A program made the translations under genes and the position numbers. DNA of 59,513 nucleotides from Leptospira biflexa. GTDB taxonomy: Bacteria > Spirochaetota > Leptospiria > Turneriellales > DYLW01. The notes under the pieces are model-generated. The model saw only the letters and a program-made list of their open reading frames with translations. It was not told the DNA's origin and did not search any database. The DNA lies in contig DYOA01000003.1 of the NCBI GenBank assembly GCA_020720785.1, forward strand, positions 1 to 59,513, read 5' to 3'. Shown here one piece after another: positions 6,907-17,157 of the stretch (positions are counted from its first letter, which is position 1; every line of letters begins with the position of its first letter).

Positions 6907-9900
6907 ATGCGATCCAAAGTATTTCGTTTCATTCATTCTTCTATCAATAAACAGCCCGGAAGATTGCTCTTCCTGGGCATATCCGTTGTCCTTCTATCCC
7001 ACTGTTCGGGCAGACAGGTAAAGGAGGACGCTCGTTTCAGTTACCAGAATGTATACAAAGACAGGTATGAAAAGGACGCCACCGGTGGGATCATTCCTCT
7101 GACCATTGAAAAAGGGGAATCCTATGCCGGCAATATTACCCCGGATGGGAAATATCTTTTTTTCACCAGCAACCGATGGGATAATTATGACATATTTTTC
7201 CGCCCTCTGGACGATGTGACCCTTATACCGGTGGTGACCACGGCCACCAACCAGAAAGAACCTGCCATATCTCCCAACGGCAAATATCTGGTTTATGTGG
7301 ATGATGAGCTGGATCCGGATGGGGATCTGGTATATCAGAAGATTGACACCGGGGATTTGATAAAGAAATTCCAGAAAGGGGAAGACCCCAATAAAACCGG
7401 ATTTTTATCCTCCAAAAAAATAATCACCAATGATGAGAAAAAACGTGTCCGATCCCGGGAATCCAATCCCGTTTGGTCTCATGACGGAAAACTTATAGCC
7501 TTTTCCTCTGATATGACATCCATCGAAGGAAATCCATTTGGACCTGGGTTGGGAGCTGTTCAGAATATCTGGATCATGGATCCGGGTGCCACAGGCTCTG
7601 CACGGAAGCTCACAGAGAATGGCGGGGTGATGCCGTCCTTTTCTCCGGATAACCAGTGGATAGTATTCATTGGTTACCGGGAAAGGGAATCCAAAGGTAA
7701 TATTTATCTGGTTCATATCCCATCAGGCAAAGAACTGCAACTCACTTCCGGGCAGGATATGTATCTCAACCCAACATTCACCCTAGATGGAAAATCCATT
7801 GTGACCACAAAGATTTCCCAGGATACCAATTCGGACGGATATGTGGACAGAAAAGACAACGGCCAGGTGGTTTCTCTCCGATTCACAAAAGAATGGAATG
7901 AAGATTCCGTAAAAGCGTTGGTAGCCTCCAGTCCCCAGGGAAATGCAAGTGATACACCAAAAAAATCAGAAGATACCCCGCCAGCCAGTGGTGAAAAAAA
8001 ATACTATGATGAAATCGCCCTCACCCTGGGAAATGATAATATTTTTGATACAAAAGTATCCGGGTTCATTGGCGGTGCCATTATTTTTGCCCAGGGAATT
8101 GGAGAAAACATCAATGTGACCATGATTCCGGTATCCGGAGTCATCCCCAAAAAACAATCCATTGTCTCCCAATATGAATTTTCCCGCATATATCTGGATG
8201 AATACCGGAAAGATAAAAAAGATCTGGCCAATCTCCAGGCACAAAAACCAAAAGGGAAAACCCCCAAAGCCCCTGCCAATGATGAGAATGATGAGGAAGA
8301 TAAGGAGGTGGAAGCCATGCAGGAGAAAGTCTCCCGTTCCGCCATGGCCTATCTCCTCTCCCTGCAAAAAGTAGAAGATTTTTTTCATAAAGATCCGCTG
8401 TATCCCATTTATGGAGCCAAAAAGGATGTGGACGCGTATATCTTCTTAAAAAGGGAAAACATTTTCCCGGAAAAAACAGCCGAATCGGGCAACCAAATCC
8501 GTAAAAATCTCTCATCGGCCTCGTTATACAATGTTTTTCTGAAACGGGAAACTTCCGATCATCCATTCCTGAGCGGAGATTTTACCTTTGCCGGTTCATC
8601 TCTCCCTTATCCGGATTATCTGGATCAATACATCCGGGATCATTCCAAAGACATTATATCCGCATATTCCCTTCAAAGCCAGATAAAGTCCGGGAAAATG
8701 ATCCCCGGTTTTCTGGAATCCCACTCCGTGGCCCTGAATAATCCCGCCCCCAAAGATGAAGCGGAGTTAATAGCTGCCATGGAGGATGTGGATAAAGAAA
8801 AATTTAACTTGTATAAAAAATCCGTGGAATTATCCGGGAATAATATCCTGCATTATATCAAGGAGCTCCGGGGGGATATTTTCCTCCAGAAAGGAGATTC
8901 CCTGCGGGCAACAGAGGCATACAACCAGATATTATTTGATTTTCCGGGTTATTACAGAAAATACGAACTCATTCAAAAAATCGGAGGCGGGGAATCAGAT
9001 TTTTCCATTCCCATTGGATACCTGCACGTACTGTATCCTTCCCGTCATCCGCTGAAAACAGCGAAAAATACTCCGTCGGAGAGTGGCAATTTTTTCACAG
9101 ACCCCATGCGGGAAGAGATCCGTTTCCGGATATACGGAATTTTTCTGGAAAATCTGAAAGAATCCAGAGGGAAAACCAATGATTCCATTGTCGCCCGTTA
9201 TCCCCGGGAGTCCTATCCGGAAATCCATTACATATCCGGTATCGCTTCTGCGGAATTTTATTTGGGTCAGAACGACATTATCCGCACGCAAAAGGAACTC
9301 CAGGGAATCCGGGAAATAATTCCCCCGGATACATTCTGGGATTATAAAAGTTATGTGATCCAGGGAGGAATAGAAGAATACCAGAAAAACCTGGATACAG
9401 CTTTCTCCCATTATAATAAAGCGGTGGCCATCTATAAAAATTCTTATGCGGACGCGGCGTTCATACCTTTGGTGAAAAAATTCCTGGCCTATTATGAAAA
9501 TATGGCAGAGGTATACCGCAACCGGGGGCAGTATAAAAAGTCGTGGAATTATTACAGCTTCCTGGGCAATATATATCTCCAGCTGGGTGCGAAGGAAATC
9601 CTTCCGGAACTGGTGAAAGAAAAGTCCATGCAGACCTTCATCAACATCAATTCCATGACCATCCAGGCTATGGATTCCAAAGAGCCGGTGATGGAAGATG
9701 TGATAAAATATTATGATGATAACATTGATTTTGCCCGCAGATACCTGTTAAACTTCTTCATCTTTGCCCGTGCCCATTTGAATACCCAGACGGGGATTGT
9801 TCTGCATACAACCTATGAAAAAAAGAATTTAAAGGATAAGGATAAGGAAGAAGTGCTGAAAAAATTTAAAACTGCAGAAAATGATTTTCAGTGGTCATTC

Positions 9901-12900
9901 TTTGCGGATCAGTATTTTGCGGAGAGTTATGTTCTTCTGGGCTGGATGTACCAGTATATTGACGAAAAGCGGGAAGTGGTTGTGGACATGAAAAACAACA
10001 AGAAGGACAAGGAAAAATTCGCAGAGCTTTATAAAAAATATTTTCCGGGTTATCTTTTTGAGGAAAACATTCGGCTGTACCAGAAAAGCATTTCTTACTT
10101 TGGGCTTCAGTCCAATAAAGGAATTCTGGCATCCTTTTATCTGAACATTGGAAATAACTACTTTCTTTTGAACAATTATTACAAGGCAAAAGAGTATTAT
10201 TCCATGCTGGGGGATATGGAGAATTACACATTTGAATCAGAAAAACAGAGGGCAAATTATTATTTCCATGCAGGTAAGACGTATTATTTTACAGACGAAT
10301 ATAAAAAGTCCATTGAATATCTGGAAAAAGCATACCAGCTCTACCAGAATATAGCCCCCTTATCCGGCAGTCCGGAAGCTGTCCGGGAGAATCTGCAGAA
10401 ACGCACCACCATCATGAAATATCTGGCCATCTCCACAGAGCTGGACGGAAAAAATGAAGAATCCATCCGCTGGTATAACCGGGTAATTCAGGAACAGAAT
10501 TTTGCGGGTATACGAGAAGAACGCTCCATGATTGCCCTGGAAAAAGCCCGATTGTATAAAGATGTTGAAAACTATGAATTGGCTTTTTCTGAGCTGGAAA
10601 ATGCCAGGGCTGTTCTGGGGGAGGAAAAAGAAAATCTGGCTCCCAGATACCCCATCCGCATCAAATGGCTGGGAATATACCAGCCCTGGACCTGGCTGGT
10701 CTCCAAGGTGTACACCTTTGACTATGACTTTGTGTATGTGGGCGACAACCATCTGGCTTTTAATCTGCCCACCATTAACCGTTACCAGATGTACCATTCC
10801 ATGAAAGCGGATATCCTGTTCAAAAAAGGTTTGTATGGAATTGCCATCGGCGAGTTGCAGCAACTGATTGAATTTGCAAAAAAAGATGAAAGTGCCCATG
10901 GGAAGGAGACTTTGGCCTCCGCTTATCTACGGATGGGTGAGGCCCGGTTCCGGATGAATCTTCTGGACGCATCCCAGGCCAGCTACAAGGAAGCACTGGA
11001 ACTGGCCCAGGAAAATAACTACATGGGGATCCAGCGACTGGCCAGAAAAAATCTGCTCACGCTGTATGCGTACTCCATTGAAAATTCCTCCAAATCCGAT
11101 GCGGACAAACTGGATACTATCAAAGATTACATGAAAGAAAATGATAAATTCATTGACAAATATATCCAGACCAAGATAAAACTGGCCAGTGACGCCCAGA
11201 AAGAAAAAAATTCCGATCTGGAATTAACAGAAGAAGAAAAAGCAAAAATTACGGAAGCATCCGTAAAAGAAATTTATCAGATCATTCTGTACAAAGGGAT
11301 TTTTGAGACATTCTATGGAATTTACAGTCAGAAAAAAGATCAGGAACAAAAAGAAGCTTTTACAGATTATAATGGATTTATCCAGAATAAATCCAAAACC
11401 TACAACTATTACTCCCAGGCATTGAAAATATTCACAGGTGAATACCAGAATCCGGAGTATATGAAACAAAGCGTTGTTTTCTGGGATAAGAAAAAAGACC
11501 GGAGTCTGGTGATGGTTTCCGGATTAAACCGCAGTCTGATTCTGGAAAACCTGTCAATGAACCAGAAGGCCCAGGAGAACTACACCGCGTTACATGAGGA
11601 ATCGGATGAATTTCAGTCCTTTTATCCTCTGGCCATTACTTCCTACAAACTGTACCAGAACGCCACAGAAGACCGGCAGAGAATGGATTATTTATCCCGG
11701 GCTTATACCATATTTACGGAGAATGAGCAGCTTATTGAATACAACCCCAATCTGTTCCGGAATATTACATCGGATTTATCCCGGGAATATTTTGCCACTG
11801 GCCAATATCAGAAAGCTATGGAAATCCAGAATGAATCCCGGCACATTCGGTCATCCATGGTGATCTTGCCCTCCCTTTCCGCAGTGCCTCTTCACAATGA
11901 GTATTTCCAGAAATTTCTGGAAACAGAAAACTATCTCAAGAAGCAGAGACTGATCTTGGTTAATTATATTGAGAAAAAAAGACTTCTCCGGGAAGATTCC
12001 GCTGAGCCGGAAAAAGATCTGGAAAGCCTGGAAAAAGAGCGTGCACAAAATTTTGCCGGGCTGGCAAAAAATCCAACCACAAAAGTATTCCACAATTCAT
12101 TCTATGATCACAAAGCCGTCCTCCCCTCTGGTTTGGGCAATGTAACGTATGCCTTCAATGATGGAGAAAATGTTTACTTTATATCCTCCGCCAATGGCCG
12201 AATGGAAGGAAAGAGTATTCCTTTATCTGGATTTAAAGGGACGGACTGGAAAAGTATTAAAGATAAAATTACCAAGAAAGACAAGGATGCATCCAAAGAA
12301 GGATCGCCCGCCAATACCTCGGCTAAAGCATCGGCCAAAGAGCAAGAAGGAACAACTCCCTCCGCCACACCGGCCAAAAAAGAAGAAGATCCAGGCACCC
12401 TGTGGCGTATGGAATTCGCCCGCTGGATTCTCTCCCGAAATACGGAAACCCTCTTTGTGGAGGAAAATATACTCCAGAGTACCACCTTTGGCCATCTTCT
12501 TCAGGAAAAACCCGGACAGGATCCCGCCCGTTATTACCTCGTTCAGGAAGCGATGCTCTTAAATGATGCCTATACTTTCTCCGGAAAAAACTGGCTCCAG
12601 GTGAAGACCCAGTCCGGACTGATGGGCTTTTTTGGGGGAGCATCCAAATACAACCTGCCGATTGTTTTCCTTGAAGCAGAGAATGACGCGAAAATCCGGG
12701 AAAAAAGGATATGGGGAGAAGTCCTGGATTATGAGCTACAGCTGGATAAATCCATCATTCCGGTCAACCGCAACGAAATTTCCTATGCAAATGTTCTGGG
12801 TTATGAACACCAGTTCCAGTCTGCCGTGATAACATACTCCGATTTAAACCCCATCCCCATGGAGGAGAAATTAAGCTATTCCGGCGGAGTCAATCTGCTC

Positions 12901-15294
12901 CTGGGTGCATCCGGGTTTAAAAATATTTATCACTTTTATGAAAAAAGAGAAGCCGCAAAACCCCGGATAGAAAACCTCATGAACGGGAATACCGGAACAA
13001 CAGGTTCCAGCTTCTTTCCCGGAACCCGGTCTCTGGAGCATTATTCCGAAATTTTGGCCAGAAAAAACACGGAAAAAGACGGCAAAGTAAAAGCCAGGGA
13101 ATTTTCCCTGAAACACGCCGGGGCATTTAACGCCCAGTTTTCGGCCTTCAATCAATTGGCCAGATCCCTCCAAAAGGAAAAGGAATACCCATTGGCACTG
13201 GATGCGGTGAAAAGAAGTGAGAATCTTAAAGCCGGATGGGAAAATATCAATCCGCAGGACTCTCTCCGGGGAGAAATTGATTATTATTCCATTTTTCTGG
13301 AGCTCTCCTTCATTGCCGGAAATAAAGCGGAAAAGGATTTATTTCTCCAGAAAAGACTGGAAACTCTGAAAGAGGACAAAGAAAGCAGGAAATTCCTGTC
13401 TCTGGGAAATCTGGCCATGGAATACTACTATAATCCAGATGCCGATCATTCCGCCCTCTTGGGAAAATTGTCATCCGCATATTCTTTGACGGAGAAAGAT
13501 TACCATTACCTTCTGGAATCTTATATCCTGGGGAAAATGAAAAGCGGCTATGTGTATCTGCCGGAAAAAACCCCCATTATGATAGAACTGAGGAAAAAAG
13601 CCGGAATTCCGGAAAAGGAAACCCCGGAGGAACTGGAAAAAAGCATAGCATATACATCCGCCAATCCCGGACGATGGGCGGATGTATATGTGGCCAATAC
13701 CAGTCTTGACCGGCTCACCGGTTTTGCGGATAAGGCAGATTCCACCTCTATGGTGGGCACCAGAAATCATCTTTTCCGGCAGTTGCTTCTGGCAAAGACC
13801 GGAAAGATTGCCAAAGCCGTGAACCATAAATCCACGTCTGTACCGGATTTCTATACCGGATTTATCGCATCCCCCAACGCAGATGGGCTATCCCGTTTGG
13901 AAAATTCCCGGATCAATCCCCTGGAAAAGGAATATGCCTTTTTTATCTATTATCTTTCCACCGGAAACATGCTGAACACATTCTCTGCTTTGGATAACAT
14001 GCAACGACTAATGAACGAGCCGGAAAATAAAAAACTGGATCAGGTTATCATTGACCAGCTTTTAGTGTATGATCTGTTATATTCGCTGCAAAACGGAGCC
14101 TATAAACCAGCCGATAGAAATCTGATTTATGCTAAATTGGGAGAAACCGGGAAAAATAAACTGAAAACGGAAGGCTTGAATTACCAGCAGATTATTTTTT
14201 ACTCTTTCCTTTCCAATTTCTCTGACAGGGAAGAGAATGTAAGCAATGTTCCTGACATTATCCGGACAAAAAACATCGGACATATATCCTCTTCCAACCA
14301 GAGTATTTACAACCATTACCTGTACCATACCATGATGGACTTCCCGGAAAAAGTGACAAATGCTGCCTATATGGAGACATCTGGTTCCCGTTATGACAGG
14401 GAGATTATCCAGAAAATTCAGTATTTCAGCAAATATCTGAAAGATCCGGCAAGAATGTCTATTGAGGAAAAATGGCAGAATGATATTCTTTTTACATATT
14501 ACCACAACACAAAGAATTTCGATCAGGGATTAAAAAAATATTATGCCTATGATACCGGGAAAAATGCCAAGGCATTCCGGTCATTTCCTTATCCGGTTAC
14601 CGGTTTTGTGGAAACCTATCCGGGCATAGTTTACCGCTGGCAGCTTTCTGGGGAGGCCTCTATGGAACGTCTATCCCTGAAGGATACACAACCGATGGAA
14701 GAACAGATTCGGGCGGAATTTGAAGATCCGGCCAAAGCAATCCTCTATTTCCCCGCAAAAGAATCCTTTCTGGAGGAGAATAAAATCGGCCTGGATACCA
14801 CCCTGTACGTTTCCCGTTTGGAACGTGAGGAACAAACTGTTGGTGATCAAACATCGGCCATTGCTTCCGGAATCCAGACCATGGCATCCGGAAAAAAATA
14901 TTCCTGGATGACAGATGTATCCTCAAAAAATCCTGGTTATTCCATATTCCGGATACACCTGAACAATCCGTCCAAGGAAAGTCCTGAGAAAAAAGATACA
15001 CTGGTTTTCACCCAGGATACAAAGTTTTCTGAAAACGGGAGCCTGGTTGTTTGGGATGCCGCAGTGGATAAAAACCGGATCCGGGAAACCATTTCCTCAT
15101 CCGGAGAGAAAACATTCCTTTTTATGTATAAAACAGATAAAAAGAATGTGTTCTATGTATTTATGGATTACTATCTCCGGGAGCTGAAACAGAGAAAAGA
15201 CCCGGTGGCTGCATACACGGAAGCGAAGAAGATACTGGCCGAACAGTTTCCGTCCCGGGAGGATTATAATACCGTAATTATGCTGTTAAACTGA
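6907..15294 (+). CDS. Giant TolB-propeller/TPR lipoprotein with a degenerate CHAT-like domain
   Basis: 2795 residues. The N-terminus carries a signal peptide with lipobox LLSHC, so Cys33 is probably lipidated and the protein envelope-anchored. Residues roughly 60-330 hold repeated PD40/TolB-like propeller blades (ITPDGKYLFFTSNR, ISPNGKYLVYVDD, FSPDNQWIVFIGY). A long helical section rich in TPR-like repeats follows (roughly 650-1700). Two Lys/Glu/Ala/Pro-rich linkers sit near 440 and 1795. At 1725-2010 the sequence resembles the first half of a CHAT (caspase-like) domain (NVTYAFNDGENVYFISS...). At 2600-2795 it resembles the second half (SLVVWDAAV, then a helix KDPVAAYTEAKKI). About 600 mostly helical residues lie between. 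Where CHAT proteases have the catalytic Cys, this protein appears to have Ala (WDAAV), and the His-Gly motif is not evident. The role is unknown; a surface scaffold or assembly platform is possible. Confidence 0.6.
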   Translation: MRSKVFRFIHSSINKQPGRLLFLGISVVLLSHCSGRQVKEDARFSYQNVYKDRYEKDATGGIIPLTIEKGESYAGNITPDGKYLFFTSNRWDNYDIFFRPLDDVTLIPVVTTATNQKEPAISPNGKYLVYVDDELDPDGDLVYQKIDTGDLIKKFQKGEDPNKTGFLSSKKIITNDEKKRVRSRESNPVWSHDGKLIAFSSDMTSIEGNPFGPGLGAVQNIWIMDPGATGSARKLTENGGVMPSFSPDNQWIVFIGYRERESKGNIYLVHIPSGKELQLTSGQDMYLNPTFTLDGKSIVTTKISQDTNSDGYVDRKDNGQVVSLRFTKEWNEDSVKALVASSPQGNASDTPKKSEDTPPASGEKKYYDEIALTLGNDNIFDTKVSGFIGGAIIFAQGIGENINVTMIPVSGVIPKKQSIVSQYEFSRIYLDEYRKDKKDLANLQAQKPKGKTPKAPANDENDEEDKEVEAMQEKVSRSAMAYLLSLQKVEDFFHKDPLYPIYGAKKDVDAYIFLKRENIFPEKTAESGNQIRKNLSSASLYNVFLKRETSDHPFLSGDFTFAGSSLPYPDYLDQYIRDHSKDIISAYSLQSQIKSGKMIPGFLESHSVALNNPAPKDEAELIAAMEDVDKEKFNLYKKSVELSGNNILHYIKELRGDIFLQKGDSLRATEAYNQILFDFPGYYRKYELIQKIGGGESDFSIPIGYLHVLYPSRHPLKTAKNTPSESGNFFTDPMREEIRFRIYGIFLENLKESRGKTNDSIVARYPRESYPEIHYISGIASAEFYLGQNDIIRTQKELQGIREIIPPDTFWDYKSYVIQGGIEEYQKNLDTAFSHYNKAVAIYKNSYADAAFIPLVKKFLAYYENMAEVYRNRGQYKKSWNYYSFLGNIYLQLGAKEILPELVKEKSMQTFININSMTIQAMDSKEPVMEDVIKYYDDNIDFARRYLLNFFIFARAHLNTQTGIVLHTTYEKKNLKDKDKEEVLKKFKTAENDFQWSFFADQYFAESYVLLGWMYQYIDEKREVVVDMKNNKKDKEKFAELYKKYFPGYLFEENIRLYQKSISYFGLQSNKGILASFYLNIGNNYFLLNNYYKAKEYYSMLGDMENYTFESEKQRANYYFHAGKTYYFTDEYKKSIEYLEKAYQLYQNIAPLSGSPEAVRENLQKRTTIMKYLAISTELDGKNEESIRWYNRVIQEQNFAGIREERSMIALEKARLYKDVENYELAFSELENARAVLGEEKENLAPRYPIRIKWLGIYQPWTWLVSKVYTFDYDFVYVGDNHLAFNLPTINRYQMYHSMKADILFKKGLYGIAIGELQQLIEFAKKDESAHGKETLASAYLRMGEARFRMNLLDASQASYKEALELAQENNYMGIQRLARKNLLTLYAYSIENSSKSDADKLDTIKDYMKENDKFIDKYIQTKIKLASDAQKEKNSDLELTEEEKAKITEASVKEIYQIILYKGIFETFYGIYSQKKDQEQKEAFTDYNGFIQNKSKTYNYYSQALKIFTGEYQNPEYMKQSVVFWDKKKDRSLVMVSGLNRSLILENLSMNQKAQENYTALHEESDEFQSFYPLAITSYKLYQNATEDRQRMDYLSRAYTIFTENEQLIEYNPNLFRNITSDLSREYFATGQYQKAMEIQNESRHIRSSMVILPSLSAVPLHNEYFQKFLETENYLKKQRLILVNYIEKKRLLREDSAEPEKDLESLEKERAQNFAGLAKNPTTKVFHNSFYDHKAVLPSGLGNVTYAFNDGENVYFISSANGRMEGKSIPLSGFKGTDWKSIKDKITKKDKDASKEGSPANTSAKASAKEQEGTTPSATPAKKEEDPGTLWRMEFARWILSRNTETLFVEENILQSTTFGHLLQEKPGQDPARYYLVQEAMLLNDAYTFSGKNWLQVKTQSGLMGFFGGASKYNLPIVFLEAENDAKIREKRIWGEVLDYELQLDKSIIPVNRNEISYANVLGYEHQFQSAVITYSDLNPIPMEEKLSYSGGVNLLLGASGFKNIYHFYEKREAAKPRIENLMNGNTGTTGSSFFPGTRSLEHYSEILARKNTEKDGKVKAREFSLKHAGAFNAQFSAFNQLARSLQKEKEYPLALDAVKRSENLKAGWENINPQDSLRGEIDYYSIFLELSFIAGNKAEKDLFLQKRLETLKEDKESRKFLSLGNLAMEYYYNPDADHSALLGKLSSAYSLTEKDYHYLLESYILGKMKSGYVYLPEKTPIMIELRKKAGIPEKETPEELEKSIAYTSANPGRWADVYVANTSLDRLTGFADKADSTSMVGTRNHLFRQLLLAKTGKIAKAVNHKSTSVPDFYTGFIASPNADGLSRLENSRINPLEKEYAFFIYYLSTGNMLNTFSALDNMQRLMNEPENKKLDQVIIDQLLVYDLLYSLQNGAYKPADRNLIYAKLGETGKNKLKTEGLNYQQIIFYSFLSNFSDREENVSNVPDIIRTKNIGHISSSNQSIYNHYLYHTMMDFPEKVTNAAYMETSGSRYDREIIQKIQYFSKYLKDPARMSIEEKWQNDILFTYYHNTKNFDQGLKKYYAYDTGKNAKAFRSFPYPVTGFVETYPGIVYRWQLSGEASMERLSLKDTQPMEEQIRAEFEDPAKAILYFPAKESFLEENKIGLDTTLYVSRLEREEQTVGDQTSAIASGIQTMASGKKYSWMTDVSSKNPGYSIFRIHLNNPSKESPEKKDTLVFTQDTKFSENGSLVVWDAAVDKNRIRETISSSGEKTFLFMYKTDKKNVFYVFMDYYLRELKQRKDPVAAYTEAKKILAEQFPSREDYNTVIMLLN

Positions 15295-15334
15295 AAAAAA
15301 CTTGTCTTGCCCGTTTTCAATTAAAACCTGACGC

Positions 15335-16066
15335 ATGTCAGGACATTCAAAATGGGCAAACATAAAGCATAAGAAATCAGCCCAGGACGCAAAGCGCGGC
15401 AAGGTATTCACCAAACTCACCAAGGAAATTATGTTGGCGGCCAAATTAGGCGGCGGGGACGATAGTTGCAATCCCCGCTTGCGTACAGCCATCGCCAAAG
15501 CCAGGGAAAGCAATGTTCCCAAGGATAACATTGACCGGGCAATTAAAAAAGGTAGCGGTGAACTGGAAGGGGTGAATTACGAGGAAATTGTATTTGAAGG
15601 ATATGGGCCTGGCGGGATGGCTGTTATGATTGAAACCATGACGGACAAGCGTAGCCGTACCATACCGGAGATAAAAAACCTTCTGAATAAAAACGGCGGT
15701 TCCATGGCGGACGCCGGTGCAGTCTCCTATCTCTTTGAGCATAAAGGAATTATTGTTCTGGACGCGGCCAATGCTGTGGAAGAGGATCTTTTTTCCAAAG
15801 CCATTGAATCCGGAGCGGACGATTTTGAATCTGATGAGGGAATATTCATCATCAAAACGGAAAGGGAAAAATTTCATGAGGTGTTCAGCAACCTGGAACC
15901 CTATCTTCTGGAGAAGAAAATCGCAGTGATTGAATCTGGCTTGCAGTACGTACCCTTAAATCCGCTGGATTTATCCCCGGATAAGGAAAGTGCCGTGGAA
16001 AGATTCATGGACGCCATTGAAAGCCACGATGACGTTCAGAATGTGTATACCAATCTGAATGATTAG
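15335..16066 (+). CDS. yebC: YebC/PmpR family protein
   Basis: 243 residues, standard length. The N-terminal signature MSGHSKWANIKHKK and the following FTKLTKEI are diagnostic, as are EGYGPGGMAVMIE and NKNGGSMADAGAVSYLFEHKG. Family members were described as DNA-binding regulators, and more recent work on YebC-type proteins links some to ribosomes and translation of difficult sequences. The gene begins 40 bases after the giant lipoprotein stop and overlaps ruvC by eight bases, the usual yebC-ruvC arrangement. There is no Shine-Dalgarno; instead TTGTCT lies at -33 behind a run of seven A. Confidence 0.95.
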   Translation: MSGHSKWANIKHKKSAQDAKRGKVFTKLTKEIMLAAKLGGGDDSCNPRLRTAIAKARESNVPKDNIDRAIKKGSGELEGVNYEEIVFEGYGPGGMAVMIETMTDKRSRTIPEIKNLLNKNGGSMADAGAVSYLFEHKGIIVLDAANAVEEDLFSKAIESGADDFESDEGIFIIKTEREKFHEVFSNLEPYLLEKKIAVIESGLQYVPLNPLDLSPDKESAVERFMDAIESHDDVQNVYTNLND

Positions 16067-16559
16067 CATTCTGGGGGTGGATCCGGGATATGGACGAACA
16101 GGAATTGCCTATTTCCGGTATGAAAAAAACCACCTCCCGCTTCCGGAAAAGATATTCACCATCGAAACGGACCCGGAAATTTCCAGAGAAAAACGCTATC
16201 TTCAACTCCATACAGAGCTGGAAGATTTCTTAAAGGGAAATAAAGTATGTTTTGCCGGAATCGAGGAAATATATTTAAAAACCAGTATGGAGCGGATGAA
16301 CTATAACATTGAAGCCAGGGGAATCATCATCCTTTCACTGGCGTTGCGGGACATTCCCATTGATTATTTTCAACCCAATTCGGTTAAAAAAGCGGTTACC
16401 GGTTCAGGACGAGCGAAAAAAAATACTGTGAAACTGATGGTCCAGAAGCTATTGAATATCGACAGCATACCCGGCCCGGATGATGCCAGCGATGCGGCTG
16501 CGATTGCGATGGCCTTATGGCTGCGGAGGAAAAACCATGATTGTCCGGATAACAGGTAA
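16059..16559 (+). CDS. ruvC: Holliday junction endonuclease RuvC
   Basis: 166 residues. The RNase-H-like fold is shown by ILGVDPGYGRTGIA (first Asp), IEEIYLKTSMERM (Glu), and PGPDDASDAAAIAMALW near the end (acidic residues). RuvC nicks Holliday junctions symmetrically at the end of homologous recombination, together with RuvAB. It overlaps yebC by eight bases and ruvA by 23 bases. ruvB is not in the window. Confidence 0.95.
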   Translation: MISILGVDPGYGRTGIAYFRYEKNHLPLPEKIFTIETDPEISREKRYLQLHTELEDFLKGNKVCFAGIEEIYLKTSMERMNYNIEARGIIILSLALRDIPIDYFQPNSVKKAVTGSGRAKKNTVKLMVQKLLNIDSIPGPDDASDAAAIAMALWLRRKNHDCPDNR

Positions 16560-17157
16560 GATAATTTCCCTGGAGCCTCTGTCTATGGTTCTGGATGTCC
16601 AGGGCATTTCCTATGCTCTGCAAACCACCCTCCATGTATATGAAGCTTATCATCACCGGCGGGAAGATGTCGTGACCATTTTCACGCGGTTGCTCTATTC
16701 CAATGACAACCAACCCACCCTTTACGGTTTCCATGACGAGGAAGAGGCACGCATGTTTGATTTCCTGAAATCCTTATCCGGAGTGGGTGGCCAAACCGCT
16801 GTCAATCTGATTTCCTATCTGGGGGTTCCGGAGCTGGACATTGCCCTTCAGAACAATGACCTGGAAAAGCTGAAAAAAGCTCCCCGCATTGGAAAAGCAA
16901 AGGCGGAAAAAATAATCTTTGAAGCATCCAGAAAAAGGCATAGTAACCGGAGTGCGGGAAGCTCCTCATCCGAAAAAAGTGCGGAACCGGTTTCCATGTT
17001 TATGGCTGCCTTGGAGGAAGTTCTCTCCGGCCTGGGATTCCAGAAAAAAGAGATGGATTCTGCCACCAGAAAGCTGGATTTTTCCACGGATCCCTTACCG
17101 GATAAAAAACCGGAGAATCTGGACAAATGGATAAAGCTGTATTTAAAAAATCTCTGA
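16537..17157 (+). CDS. ruvA: Holliday junction branch-migration protein RuvA
   Basis: 206 residues from ATG 16537, which follows a GGAGG at 16525-16529; an upstream in-frame ATG at 16480 is less likely. MIVRITGKIISLEP is the OB-fold start, FDFLKSLSGVGGQTAVNLIS and LKKAPRIGKAKAEKIIFE are the two helix-hairpin-helix DNA-binding elements, and the last 50 residues are the flexible domain III that contacts RuvB. The tetramer grips the junction and loads the RuvB motor. Confidence 0.95.
   Translation: MIVRITGKIISLEPLSMVLDVQGISYALQTTLHVYEAYHHRREDVVTIFTRLLYSNDNQPTLYGFHDEEEARMFDFLKSLSGVGGQTAVNLISYLGVPELDIALQNNDLEKLKKAPRIGKAKAEKIIFEASRKRHSNRSAGSSSSEKSAEPVSMFMAALEEVLSGLGFQKKEMDSATRKLDFSTDPLPDKKPENLDKWIKLYLKNL

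Noticed and set aside
15446..15877. Long minus-strand frame opposite yebC, and similar antisense frames opposite nrdJ, murE and ruvA
   Set aside because: They mirror well-identified conserved genes and show no family motifs.
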